Positions 46,824 to 58,845 of a DNA stretch of 64,000 bases are shown piece by piece. Origin of the DNA: Acorus gramineus. Its lineage: Eukaryota > Streptophyta > Magnoliopsida > Acorales > Acoraceae. Position 1 is the first letter of the stretch; the number at the start of each line of letters is the position of its first letter. Under the pieces are notes generated by a model that did not search any database, was not told the DNA's origin, and saw only the letters and a program-made list of their open reading frames with translations. A program made the position numbers and the translations under genes. Where the stretch lies: contig JAUJYN010000018.1 in assembly GCA_030737835.1 (NCBI GenBank), forward strand, positions 2,604,001 to 2,668,000, read 5' to 3'.

Positions 46824-49711
46824 TCTATATATATATATATATATAGACGAGACTGTGGAGTGTATCAGTGCTCAAACAAAAAAGAGAGAGGAAACCTCAA
46901 ACCATGGAGTGCTAGATTGAGAAAGGTCAACCATCTCAACTATGAAAAATAATTCAATAATATAGTTTGGGTTGTGTGTCGTTTATGTTAAGACAACAAC
47001 AGTTGGGGAGCTTTTTTTTCTTATATTATATTTATTGCGAGCGTGGACATGATAACGGCGCGACAGATGACAAAATTTTAAATTTTGGGGACACCGTTTT
47101 AGATTGGCTGACTCATGAATGCCGGTCTTTAGTCAGCTTGTTATTATCTTTTCAATGAATATAATAATATAAGTATATTTAATTAAACCTTAATAGAAAT
47201 TGATATTTAAATCTGAATGGTTCACGATCATCTAGATATATTAACACGACATGTACACTATTTATGACCAAGTAAGACACTTTACTTCAGTGCATGATTT
47301 TCAAACTTTACCTACTAGATGTTTTTTAGTTAGGCTTAATTTGAGTATGAAAAAAAATAGGGAAAAAACTAAAAACATGTTTTTTCTCTCTTTTATTTGC
47401 GTAAATGTTAAATTTATCCCAATAGAATATAAATAAATTCATAATATGCACGTGCAACTTAAGAAAAATAAAATATTTTAAACAAATTTCTACTTCATGA
47501 ATAAAAAAGTACTGGTACATGCATGCATATAAAAAAAATACTGGTGCATGCATGCATAAATTGAAATGACTGACAAAAAAATCTCATTCTAAGATAGTGG
47601 TTCTAAAATATCCACTAAAAAAAGAAGTTGGAAAAAACTACCTATAACTAGAAAGTACTCCAAAAAATTCTTTTCCAATATATAAACAATTTTATTAATT
47701 TGATCAAATGTAGATTCCCTGGATTATTTTATCAACACGCGCTGTGTTGTCTTTGTGTGTGAGGAGTACTTATCTAAATTTACACTTTTATAGACTATTA
47801 AATAAATATTTATTGGGCTTTAGAATAATAAATTTTGTAAAACGGGAGGGTACACGCAAATTTAAAGAACTCGTATTTGTGTTATTATAATTTGGGGTAC
47901 ACGCAAATCACATATAGCAAATGTTTTGAAACACATTATGTTTGTAGTTTTAGATCACTTCTTTTATTATTTTTTTACTATACTTTTGTTTTGGCCTTTA
48001 GCAAGGAACCATGGGGACGACAAAGTTAAAAAGTAGTTGTTACACTGAATTCTTAAATATGTTAAGCAGCATGCAATTTCGTTTAATTAGCTAAATACGA
48101 TAAATACTTTGTAAGTTTGTTATGAAGGTATATGATACCAATTAAATTATATACTTACATTTTATGAAAATATATATACATATATATTTTGTTATATGTA
48201 ATATATACTAAAAATCAGAGTGCGGGGTTCTCTTAACATTAATTCAAAGAAAAATGATGACATAATTACATCCAGTCATATCCCCAAATTTGCTTTATAA
48301 CATATTAAAAATATATATACACTATGTTTTGAGATATAGATGATGTATTCTGAATCATTCCAGTATTTAAAAAAGAGGTTTATTATATTATTCATATAGG
48401 GTTAACGTGATTGAATGGCTACCAAAAGTCTCAATCGATCTATGGCTATGTATAAAAAAATTTGACTTCTCAATTTGAATTTTGTGCCCTCCCCGCTCGT
48501 TATCATGAATAAAAAAAATAGCTGTGTTTGAGCATTATTTTATTTCTTGTCTCAATCAAGCATTGCACTTTTTGGCAACCACCCTCATGAATTAGGCTAC
48601 TTGACCAATTTTTAATGCAAAATAAAGCTTATTTATTTTTTAACACAATATTATCATATTTATAATTAAAAGATTCAAATTTAATTTAATTTTTATACAA
48701 ATAACTAATATGCAAATCAGAACGAGAACAAGAAAAAATATGGGCATCACAAGACAAGTGTTGTATGTGTGTGTGTCTATATATATATTATAAATGAATT
48801 TATGTGGATATATGAACATCAGAATGATCTTATCCAAACAAAAATGTATAGACACAGATACCCTTTTTTTTAATGGGATACAGCATAGAAAAAAATAAAA
48901 TTGACATATGTAATAAATTAAATTTCATCTGGGGCCACAATCATTAAAGAAGTTTAGTTGGATAATCTCTTTCTTCCATTTAATTTTCGATTGAAAATAA
49001 AATAAAACAAAACGCACCACTTCCTTATTTAATACACCCGTGAATGATCTTGGAAAGGTCCTGATGATCAACTTGGAAGTTGGAACCTTGAAAGTCTTCC
49101 CTCTGTAATTAGTACAAGAAAGAATATTGGTTTATTGGGGAGTTCCTCTTGCATAATAGTTCCATCTGACTATCTGAGATTATTCTTTTAATTTGCATGT
49201 GAAAAAAATAAACTGCATGCCTATTAAACACAATTGTTTCTAAGCTAACGTAATAGAAAGATAATTAACACCTCTAAAAAAATGATAAGATGATATATCT
49301 TTCTATCATCTATCCAAAATTATGTTGAGACATCAATTTGTAAAAAAATTTAGTCATCCTATAAGACTTATAATATTTCACTTAACCAATCCTTTTATTT
49401 CAAAGTAATCAATTAGCTTTTTTACATAGCTTAAAACCTCATATAATCTATTTGAAAGCAATGAAAAAGGATGCCAGATTTTAAGCATATTTATTAATTA
49501 GCAAAATAATCAAGTTATACAATGAAGTAATAGAAAATATTCTTCATTCTTTATCAATGCTTTTAAAAAAAATTTTTGAAGGATCTAATTAAGACACCTG
49601 GGTGACATAGTTAGTTAAGAACTTTGTTACACGTACGCTCACACAACTTGCTAAAAGGAATACAATTTTGGACTAACAAAAAGTAAAATTAAAATGCTGC
49701 GTTTCAAATTT

Positions 49712-49716
<5 letters not shown>
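46824..49716. other. AT-rich intergenic DNA, no gene recognised
   Basis: 2.9 kb beginning with (TA)n at the MULE edge. Many A/T homopolymers and no frame with recognisable protein character. A short direct duplication, ACTGGT(A/G)CATGCATGCAT, occurs at about 47511-47528 and 47540-47556. Confidence 0.6.

Positions 49717-49742
<26 letters not shown>
49717..49742. repeat. (TA)n microsatellite
   Basis: About 13 TA units, 28 bp left of the hAT-like element. Confidence 0.9.
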
Positions 49743-49745
<3 letters not shown>

Positions 49746-49770
49746 TTGAGGATGATTTTACCGCCTGGGA

Positions 49771-50259
49771 TAGGGGTGGAAAACGAGCCGAACAACTTGG
49801 GCTTGGCTCAGTTAAAGCTCGTTCGGGCTCATTTAATTAGACAAATAAGTCGACTTTGAATATTTTTTAAAGCTCGGTTTGTAAATGAGTCGATCCCTAG
49901 CCGAGCTGGAGCCTATACGAGCTCGTTAATTAACATAAAAGGTGGGGAAAAAAAACCCGAGCTTATATCATTTTCACATGAATAAGTTGTTGTGATTTGT
50001 GAAAGATGATTTCTCAAATGCTAAACACAAGTGTTTTTTTTTTTTTACTAAACGAGCCTAAGTCAAGTACTCTTTGTCTGAGCTTGAGCTTGGCTCGTTT
50101 AACAAATTAGCCTAGTCGAGCTTCAAGTGAGTTTTTCACAAGTCAAACGAGTCTAGCTTGAATACGAAATGAAACTCGATCTTGAACTGAGCCAGATACT
50201 AAACGAGCTGAACCTCAACTAATCAAAGCTTGACTCCTTTGATTCCTTTACCACCCCTA
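49771..50259. mobile_element. Non-autonomous hAT-like element rich in CGAGC motifs
   Basis: It begins TAGGGGTGGAAAACGAGCC and ends TTTACCACCCCTA, short inverted ends typical of a widespread plant hAT MITE type. The interior has many GCTCG/CGAGC motifs in both directions (GGCTTGGCTCAG, GAGCTTGGCTCGTTTAAC). 489 bp, no coding frame. The flanks are only partly alike (CCTGGGAT and CCTGAATA), so any 8-bp duplication has decayed. Confidence 0.65.
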
Positions 50260-50479
50260 CCTGAATAGCCTGCCAAAATGTTCATATGCATGCGATCAAT
50301 GCTAATCAATCTATATCCTTTGATCTACTGACACGTGACGTCATCCGGTAGGATCCCTGCAAATACACACCAACTGCACAACACATACATGTCACTCATA
50401 TTTCACACATCTACAGGTTGTATGAACATGTGTGCGTGTAGAAGCAAAATTCTTCTTTTCTTTTTTTTTTTTAAAAAAA

Positions 50480-51210
50480 AACAAACAACGATGTTTTGCT
50501 GTTTTCACCCATCCAGGTTGATCAAACTTGATCATCATTTTAAGTTTTGGGTGATCGAACTTGGTCGTCATTTTAGATTTTTGACGATCGAACTTAGTCG
50601 AACAGGGTCCATATATTACATGTTTTTTATATAAATATGTCTACCTATTTTTTTGTAAACAAATAAAATTTTTGGGTTCATCCATCATATTCTATGTTTA
50701 TTTTTTTATCCAAACAGCAGCAGCTAAGGGACAGAAAAAAATATAAGTAAGTATATTTTAAATTAATTCAATTTTTTATAGAAAAATATCTTATTAGACA
50801 AATATATATCATTTTTAAACTTTGTTTAAATTCTTGCTTAAGCGGATTCTTTGTTTGAAAAAAAAACTTACAAGTTGATCCAAACACATTTTATATCTAG
50901 TTTTTAAAAATTTGTCTCTCAATTATGTAAAAAAATTGTTCTTATGTTCTACATTTAAGAATAATGATTATTCTTCCTATATTACAACTCAATCTTGGAA
51001 TCGCATGAATGATCTAAGGAAGATACACGTCATAAGATTAGATTTTCAGGAAAAAAAATTATAAACTTTATCACAAACCTTGTTCGACCAAGTTCGATCA
51101 CCCAAAATATGAAATGACGATCAAGTTCGGTCACTCAAAACTTAAAATGGCTACCAAGTTTGGTCGACCTGACCAAATCGATGAGAACAGAAAAAGCATT
51201 GTTTTTTTTC
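50480..51210. mobile_element. Foldback element with about 130-bp inverted arms built of 33-42-bp repeats
   Basis: Left arm 50480-50610 and right arm 51070-51210 are imperfect reverse complements. Each arm contains two or three direct copies of a GATCGAACTTGGTCGTCATT-type unit followed by TTAAGTTTTGGGT or close variants. The middle, about 460 bp, is AT-rich and non-coding. No transposase and no clear target duplication are seen. Confidence 0.65.
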
Positions 51211-52486
51211 TTTTCACGATGGTGGGTTAAGTGAATCACTCAGTGAGGATAGATGCGCCTTTTAGACTATTGGTTTTTTTTTTTTTGAGTGGAAGGTATT
51301 TAGGCTACTGTTGCCATCAAACAGTACTGCATTCAAAGTCCAAACAGGTTACCGACTTGACTCGTGCCACAGTGGGAAGCTGCACCTAATTAACTGTACA
51401 GTGTGCCAATGCTTGTAGGAGATGCATGATATATTCTTTCATCAGAGAATCTTTTTATTTATTTATTGATACCACTGGCCACCCATCGAAATCACATATA
51501 TATTAACAACGACCATATATGTGTCTTATATACACTGGTTAATTGCAGCAATTGAGAATGGAGTATACTTTTCTTTCATCAAATCTGACCTTGTTCAATG
51601 GAGTGTAACATAATTAAGCTTACCGACACTTCTAGTGATCTTTAATTTGTTGTGTTCAAAGTCTTCTTCTCCATGTATGACTTATCCCTACAGTTCTTTT
51701 CACGGTTTGAACTTTTATCAGTGTGCCTTATAATTCTGTATATATATACATATTAATTGTCTTGTTGAAATGAGTTGCATGTACAAGGTTATACAGAAAA
51801 TCTAAACAAATTCCTATAGCAGGGCATCAACCTTTTACAAAAGAATAATGTTACACAGTTTTTTGTTTTACAGTTCCAGATTGAGTCCTAGTGTTTTATT
51901 TTTTTTAAAAGTAACATACATCATCTAATATAGTATATGTTTTTATAAAATATAAGATACATACTTCAATGAATTGTATATAATTATATGAGCACATTTA
52001 TAAAAAATTAATATAAATTAAAAATTTCTGACGAGGTATATATTGCGTTATGGTGAGCATATGTGTGCCTAATAATGTATATAGGACTAAAAATAGAGAA
52101 GAAATTTTTTTTTTTTTTGTAACACTCTATACAAAAAATAATAAATAACTTTTTTCCTTCTCTTTTCTTTTTTAGAAATTTTGTTTTAGGCTCCAAACCT
52201 ATCTAAGGTCACAGTCGCCGGCCAGCCCTGATGAGATGAATCAGAGAAAATAATGAATTACATAGACTTGATTACTGTGACAAGGGGTGATGCCAGAAGC
52301 AATGAAGATGGTGAAATTACAAAAAAGAAAAAATAACAACCCACATGAGTAAAATTCACCGATTTTAGAAGGGGGTGGATATTTCCACCATGTTTTAAGA
52401 GCACCACCTTATTAAACTCACACCCTGAACATTTGGTTTTCTCCCATCCCTCAACCAAAACACCAGTATGACCACCTATTGTTCTT
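51211..52486. other. AT-rich intergenic DNA
   Basis: No gene recognised. A short minus-strand open stretch at 52258-52494 reads like ordinary protein (KCSGCEFNKVVLLKHGG) but matches no family I know. Confidence 0.5.
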
Positions 52487-52812
52487 TTGAACATCTCACG
52501 CTCTCTCTTCTCTCTGTTTTCTTTTCTCTCATCTCCACGGCTACCTCTCCACTCCCATCACCTCCTCTCCACCTACGCCACCGAATCCTACCTCTCCCTC
52601 CTCCAATCAACCCCCTCCACCACCGGTCCCTCTTTTGAGATTGCCCTAACATGGTCACATTTGTGTTGGCGATAAAGGGGTTCTGCGAGGTGGGGCAATT
52701 CGACGACGTGGTGGGGCATATGTGATCGATGGTGGCGCATGGTTGCTCCCAAAACATTGTCACAATGTCAAGTTTCAATCGGATTTACGGAGGACGCCGT
52801 GGGGGAGATTGT
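52487..52812 (+). pseudogene. Pentatricopeptide-repeat (PPR) gene relic
   Basis: An open stretch rich in Ser and Leu (LSTYATESYLSLLQSTP) resembles a PPR leader. From 52650 another frame reads VLAIKGFCEVGQFDDVV, a stop, then SMVAHGCSQNIVTMS. This follows the PPR pattern of IKGFC-x-GxxDDA followed by MVxxGCxPNIVTYS, a linker between two consecutive 35-residue repeats. Frame changes and stops show it is dead, and it ends before any further repeats. PPR proteins bind organellar RNA. The identification rests on motif memory only. Confidence 0.45.
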
Positions 52813-52813
52813 T

Positions 52814-53200
52814 CCTAACTCCTTCTAGAACCTATAAGATTTTTTCTGTTTCCATCGACTGGGCCATTTTTTAAGAAATACAAATATGTAGACACCCCAT
52901 ATGTCTAACTTTTTCTAGAACCTATATATTTTTTTTCTGTTTCCATTAACTGGCTATTGTCTAGGAAATATAAATATGTAGACACCCCGCTTGTCCAACT
53001 CCTTCCATAACCTACAAGTTTTTTTCTTTTTAGTTTCCATCGACTGAACCATTGTCTAGAAAATACAAATATATACCATATGTGTTTATCTCATCGCAAA
53101 ACCTGAGTTTTATTTTTCACCAACCAAGATTTTGTCTATATAATACATATATGGAGACACCAAATGTATCTGACGCCTTCTAGTATCTACGGGTCCATAT
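52814..53200. repeat. Minisatellite, about 90-bp unit, 4-5 diverged copies
   Basis: Units beginning CTAACTCCTTCTAGAACCTA (with variants) recur at about 52815, 52904, 52994, 53086 and 53167. Each continues TTTTTTCTGTTTCCAT, then TCTAGAAAATACAAATAT and a GTAGACACCCC-type end. The spacing of 81-93 bp and steady divergence indicate an old tandem array. Confidence 0.8.
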
Positions 53201-53574
53201 TATTCTATTGCCTTCGACATCATGATCATCGGCAATGTGGATACCCATCAACATATTATGTATCTAACCCTCGTTCTTGATTTTACGGGTTGTTAATCTA
53301 TTATTGTCGACAACATATATATGTGTGTCTCTGCTTATAATATTCATCAACAATCGGTGTGTCTACATGTCCAGAAAGGTATGTCTTTCTTGAACTAGAG
53401 CATTGCAAACTAACTCAACGGACATAACGATCTTCGCCGAAGAGTTGTTGGAGGGGATGCAAACGCTGGGTCTTGGCGAGACCATCGAGGAACTCGACTA
53501 CAATCGTCGACAGTGAACAAATGAACGCGCGAGAGAGAAAGGGCAGGCTCAGGAAGTTTATTCTCTTTGTATTT
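53201..53574. other. Unassigned segment beside the LTR
   Basis: A plus-strand stretch at about 53429-53518 reads TIFAEELLEGMQTLGLGETI and ends soon after in a stop. It could be the tail of a host gene relic but is too short to name. The segment ends at the LTR terminus TGTCACGCCCC. Confidence 0.4.
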
Positions 53575-56130
53575 TGTCACGCCCCAGGGCGGCCGTCCCC
53601 GATACGTGACAAATATATATAATATCAACAGTCCATACAGGAGATCAATAAAAGACTCTAAACAACATCAAAAATGACAACACAATCAATAATGTAGCTG
53701 ACATAATATATATACATATAGCGGAAGCTTAAACGATTGAGTCTGTAATTCAAAAACATATTACAGACCAGAATACATAATCAACTGTCATGTGAGAGCC
53801 AATATAAACAAAGACATCCATATACAAGTGTTGTACCCAAGCACGGAAAACAATACATACAAGCAAAGAAGGGGATGCTGATGGCCTCTCACTCGCAAAA
53901 CCCAAAACGTGAACGCTGCTCCGCTACTGATGTGATGCCTCGGGGAGCTCCTCCTTCAGATCCGACTCAGTAACAACTGGAGGAAAAGAATATGCGAGGG
54001 GTGAGCCACACGCTCAGTGAATGGCACAATCTATGCAACACAACTCATATTAACCTTAAAATAATTAAAGTCCCTAAACGGGAGTAACTGTACAAGCTAG
54101 TGGGTCGTAACATCGCCGACCCACCCCACCCTCACCCTTTAGGGGTGACATGGGCCTTTTGGGACAGACTAGACTGCTCTCCACCCTTGGTCCACCGGTA
54201 GTCCTTTCCCCCGCGCAGCCTCTACCTGGTATACTCCCACGATCAGTACCCTCCGAACGCATCGGTGGTACCTATGGATGGGAGCCCTCTGTCAGGACAG
54301 CTTTCCCAACGCTGGGGAGTCCCTACTCGGATCCAACGAAGGGGAGAAAACAACCTACTCTCACAGATACGATCCTCTTGGATCCGTCGACAACGATTAC
54401 TAACACTACTAAGGTAATGAATTCTCAAGAATTCCTCCAGGGCGCATAACTAAGATGCGGGGAAACATATATTATAATAGCAAGGTTATAATATTTTCTA
54501 AGGCATGCTTATACCAACATAATCTCATTTTGATTTAATTAAATTAAACTAAATGGGAAACATGCATAGATCAAGGCTTTTCAAGCATGGGACATGGTGT
54601 CTAGGCATGTATGGGCCTCTATACATGATACATGGATGTATATCCCTAGCATATAATGTCTAACATGGCATGGTTACATCATAGCAAAACATGCATTTAC
54701 ATAGGTTTTCATTCACACAAGTTAATATGCAGTTATGGTGCCCCAGGGGAGGGCAATGCACGCCTACGTGCATCGAACGCCTCCCTACTGGGTTGGATTG
54801 ACCCACTCACCGCAACCCGGGTCGTTGCGTGACTGTTCGCCAAGATCTGCAAGACATGGGCATTCAATATGGTGAGTAAACTACACAAATGTACATGAAA
54901 TTTACTAGGAATGCCTAAAACTCGGACAAGCATGCATACGGGCTCGCACGCATGCGAGTACGCACGTACGCACGCAAGTCTGGGTGCCCCGACACCTACC
55001 CGAACCCTCGGGCAGCCACACGCATGGCCCCCCACACGCGTACGCACGCATACGCACGCACGCACGCGCCCCAGCACCCTTGGCGCACTACCGCGCGCCC
55101 AGACGCGCTGCCGCGCCCGCGCGCACCGCGCGTCCAGCCCGCGCGCCCTCGCGTGCACTGCGCGCCCGTGCAGAACCCCGCGCGCACGCCCACGCACTTG
55201 CGCGTACGCGCGCGCACCTGCCAGCGAGCGCTCCCAACCTCCCCCCACCCCCTCCTCAGCCCTCCCACACCCCCTACCACATATGCATAACATGCTTGAA
55301 CACTTCAAAGCCCTAACAATCATCTAAAACAAGGCTAAGGGAGGAGGAGAACTTACCAAAAGGAGAGGAAGAAAAAAAGGGGGTACTCGGGTGCCCTTTG
55401 CGCACCAAACCACCTCTACCGCCACCACCAACACCACCACCTTCTCAGCCACTCTCCAAGCCTTTGATGGCTGAAAACAGGGGTGGGGAGGGAAGGCATG
55501 AGAGGGAGTTAGAGAGAGGGGAAACAAGAACAAACAACACACAAAGTTTGCACACACACATACCTTCCTTTTTCCTTTCTAGGTCTTTCTTCTTCTCCTT
55601 CTTTTTCTACCTCTATTTAGAACAAACAAGGAAGAGGGAGTGAAGGAGAGAGTGAGAGGGAGAGGGAGATGGGGATTGAAGGGGACGCCCACCACTAGTG
55701 ACCACACACACACACACACACTCACATTTATGAGAAAAAAGGGTTGGTGGAGCTTGACTTTGAGTCAACCCAACCACAAAAAAAACAAAAACCCTTGACC
55801 AAGTCAATGGTCAACTTTGACTTGGTCCAAGTCTTCTTGACTTGGTCAAGTCACCCTTTGACATTCCAAAATCGGTCAAAACCCGGATACGATTCGGAAC
55901 TGTCAAATTTTCTAAAACGTTACCGGAATTCGATGAAATTTTTGTGAGTGGCTCGAAATGGCACCAGGACTCATAATGTGCAGTTAGATTTTCAATCGGA
56001 GTTCTCGAGCTCATGCAGATAGCTAAAAGTCCAAAATTTTAGCGGTTCCAATCGAAAAAAGAAAAATTGGAAAACTGCCAGAAATGTCCCAAAGGTGACC
56101 AAAAGGCTAAAAAGTGACACATATATAACA
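53575..56130 (-). mobile_element. 3' LTR of the Tekay-like element
   Basis: 2556 bp from TGTCACGCCCCAGGGCGG to ATATATAACA, followed immediately by the polypurine tract (plus strand TTCTTCCCCCCTTAGG). It contains one GGGAGCCCTCTGTCAGGA block, the GAATTC palindrome (54418-54435), a GC-rich core (about 54930-55250) and the CCCGGATACG box. It serves as a reference structure for the family. Confidence 0.9.
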
Positions 56131-56179
56131 TTCTTCCCCCCTTAGGAAATTTTGTCCACAAAATTAATACAAAAACATC

Positions 56180-57560
56180 TAGGAAGGGAAAAGATGTGGA
56201 TATGCGCCACGCATGGTGTCCTCGCGCTCCCAAGTGGCCTCGGCACCAGAACGGTGCTGCCATCGCACCTTAACCAGCTGGACGGTCTTGGTGCGGAGCC
56301 TCTTCTCGCGTCGGTCCAGGATCTCGATCGGCTGCTCCACGAATGACAAGTCCGGCTCGAAGACGAGTGGCTCGAACGGAATAACGTGAGCAGGATCGTG
56401 TACGTAACGCCTCAACTGTGAGACATGGAAGACGTCATGGGCTTGAGCCAACTATGGGGGCAGGGCTATGCGATAGGCCACCTCTCCAATCCGCTCAAGG
56501 ATGAGAAACGGCCCAATGTAACGCGGACTCAGCTTGCCCCGCACACCGAAACGGAAGATGCCCTTCATCGGGGACACCTTCAGGAAAACATGGTCACCAA
56601 CCTCGAAGGCGAGCTCACGGCGACGACGATTGGCGTAGCTCTTCTGACGGCTCTGAGCGACTCGGATACGCTCACGAATCATCTTGACCATCTCTGAGGT
56701 CTGGTGGATGATCTCTGGTCCCTCCAACTGGCGCTCTCCGACCTCGTCCCAACACAGGGGGGACCTGCAGCTGCGGCCATAGAGCGCTTCATATGGTGCC
56801 ATCCGAATACTCGAGTGGTAGCTGTTGTTGTAGGCGAACTCCACCAACGGAAGATGCCTCTCCCAACTGCCCCCAAAGTCGAGAACGCAAGCTCGCAGCA
56901 TGTCCTCCAAGGTCTGTATCGTCCTCTCCAACTGGCCGTCCGTCTGCGGATGAAACGCTGTACTGAAGTGGAGGTTCGTACCAAGGGCATGCTGAAGGCT
57001 GCGCCAGAACCTCGAAGTAAACCTCGCGTCTCTATCAGAAATGATGCTGACGGGAGTGCCATGGAGATGAACAATCTCGGAGACAAACAACTGTGCCAGG
57101 GTGTCCAGAGAATCGGTGAGTCGAATGGGGAGGAAATGAGCGGACTTAGTCAGTCAGTCGACGATTACCCAAATGGTATCGTGACCCGAACGTGACCTCG
57201 GCAAACCTGAAACGAAGTCCATGGTGATTGTGCTCCCACTTCCACTGAGGAATCTCAATGGACTATAGCTTCCCCGCAGGACGCTGATGTTCTGACTTCA
57301 CCTGCTAGCATACCAAGCAACGGGCAACGAAACGGCCAATATCCGCCTTCATCCCACGCCACCAGTAGCCACGACGAAGGCCCCTGTACATCTTCGTGCC
57401 ACCAGGATGCATTGTGTACCTCGAACGATGGGCCTCGTCCAAGATCTTCTGCTTCAACTCTGCGTCGTCAGGAATGCATACTCGACCTCTGAACCGCAGG
57501 ATTCCATCCTCGCGAATCTGGTAGTCCGGACGCTCGCCCCGGGCGACGCCTTCAGAGAGG
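56180..57560 (-). mobile_element. Integrase and chromodomain region of the Tekay-like element
   Basis: The HHCC zinc region precedes CLVC near 57305-57430 ([18 protein letters not shown]). The catalytic core has the [10 protein letters not shown] Asp and the [12 protein letters not shown] / PYEALYG segment that carries the Glu. Next is [11 protein letters not shown] and the HDVFHVSQLRRYVHD stretch. The end (56180-56290) has the chromodomain-like residues thought to guide insertion into heterochromatin. Fossil coding region. Confidence 0.88.
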
Positions 57561-58845
57561 ACTAGAAAGTGAGGATCCTGCCCCTGAGCCGTGCGGATCT
57601 CGTCGAGAAGAACGGGCTGCACCACTAGCCTGGCCAAAAAGCCACCCGCAGGTGTCTCTCGAACGCTGATCCAGCAAGCGGCCTCCTCCAGAAGCCTCCA
57701 ACGACGTACAGCCAAGTGGGCGGCCATGCCCAAGGGCTGCCTGCTGAGAGCATCGGCCATGACATTCGCCTTACCCGGATGGTAAGCGATGTCACAGTCA
57801 TAGTCCTTCAGGAACTCGACCCAACGTCTCTGACGCATGTTGAGCTCCGGCTGGGACTGCAAGTAAGTCAGGCTCTTGTGATCGGTGAAGAGCTCGAACT
57901 CCTTGCCATAGAGGTAGTGCCTCCACATCTTCAGCGCAAAGATGATCACTGCTAACTCCAAATCGTGGGTGGGGTAATTCTGCTCATGGGGCTTCAACTG
58001 ACACGACGCGTAAGCCACAACCTTACCGTACTACATCAGGATGCAACCCAAACCCAGCCGCGATGCATCGGAGTAGACTGCGAATCCACCACTCCCAGAC
58101 GGAATGGTAAGAACTAGCGCTGAGGTGAGTCTTCGCTTCAACTCCAGGAAGCTCTCCTCGCAAGATGGGGACCACTCAAACCGGACATCCTTCCGAGTGA
58201 GGCGGGTCAGAGGAACAGCTATCTTCGAGAAACCCTCGACAAACCTCCGATAATAACCCGCCAAACCCAGGAAGCTCCGAATCTCGGTGGGGTTCGACGG
58301 TCGCCGCCAATTCGACACGGCGAGCGTCTTGTCCGGGTCCACAGATATACCCTCGCCGGAAATCACGTGGCCTAGAAAGGCCATACGCTCCAACCAAAAC
58401 TCGCACTTACTGAACTTGGCAAACAACTGATGTCGGGCCAAAGTCTCTAAGACAGTGCGGAGATGGTCAGCGTGCTCCTCAAGACTCCTCGAGTACACCA
58501 GAATATCATCGATGAAGACTACTACGAAGGAGTCGAGGAAGGGCCGAAACACCCGGTTCATCAGATCCATGAAAGCTGCCGGCGCATTCGTCAACCCAAA
58601 CGGCAGTACTCGGAACTCGTAGTGCCCATAACGGGTATGAAAGGCCGTCTTCAAAATATCTGACTCCCGGATCTTCAGCTGATAGTAGCCCGAACGGAGA
58701 TCGATCTTAGAAAAGACACGCGCTCCCTGGAGCTGGTCAAACAGATCGTCAATCCGCGGCAAGGGGTACTTATTCTTCACGGTCCGCTTGTTCAGCTGCC
58801 TGTAATCAATACAAAGACACAGCGAACCGTCCTTCTTTCAAACGA
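57560..58845 (-). mobile_element. Reverse transcriptase and RNase H region of the Tekay-like element
   Basis: Reverse transcriptase shows [30 protein letters not shown] and the FIDDILVYS active-site box. RNase H shows [20 protein letters not shown] and [11 protein letters not shown]. At its start the [12 protein letters not shown] strand is cut by the solo LTR inserted at 58850. Fossil coding region with breaks. Confidence 0.9.
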
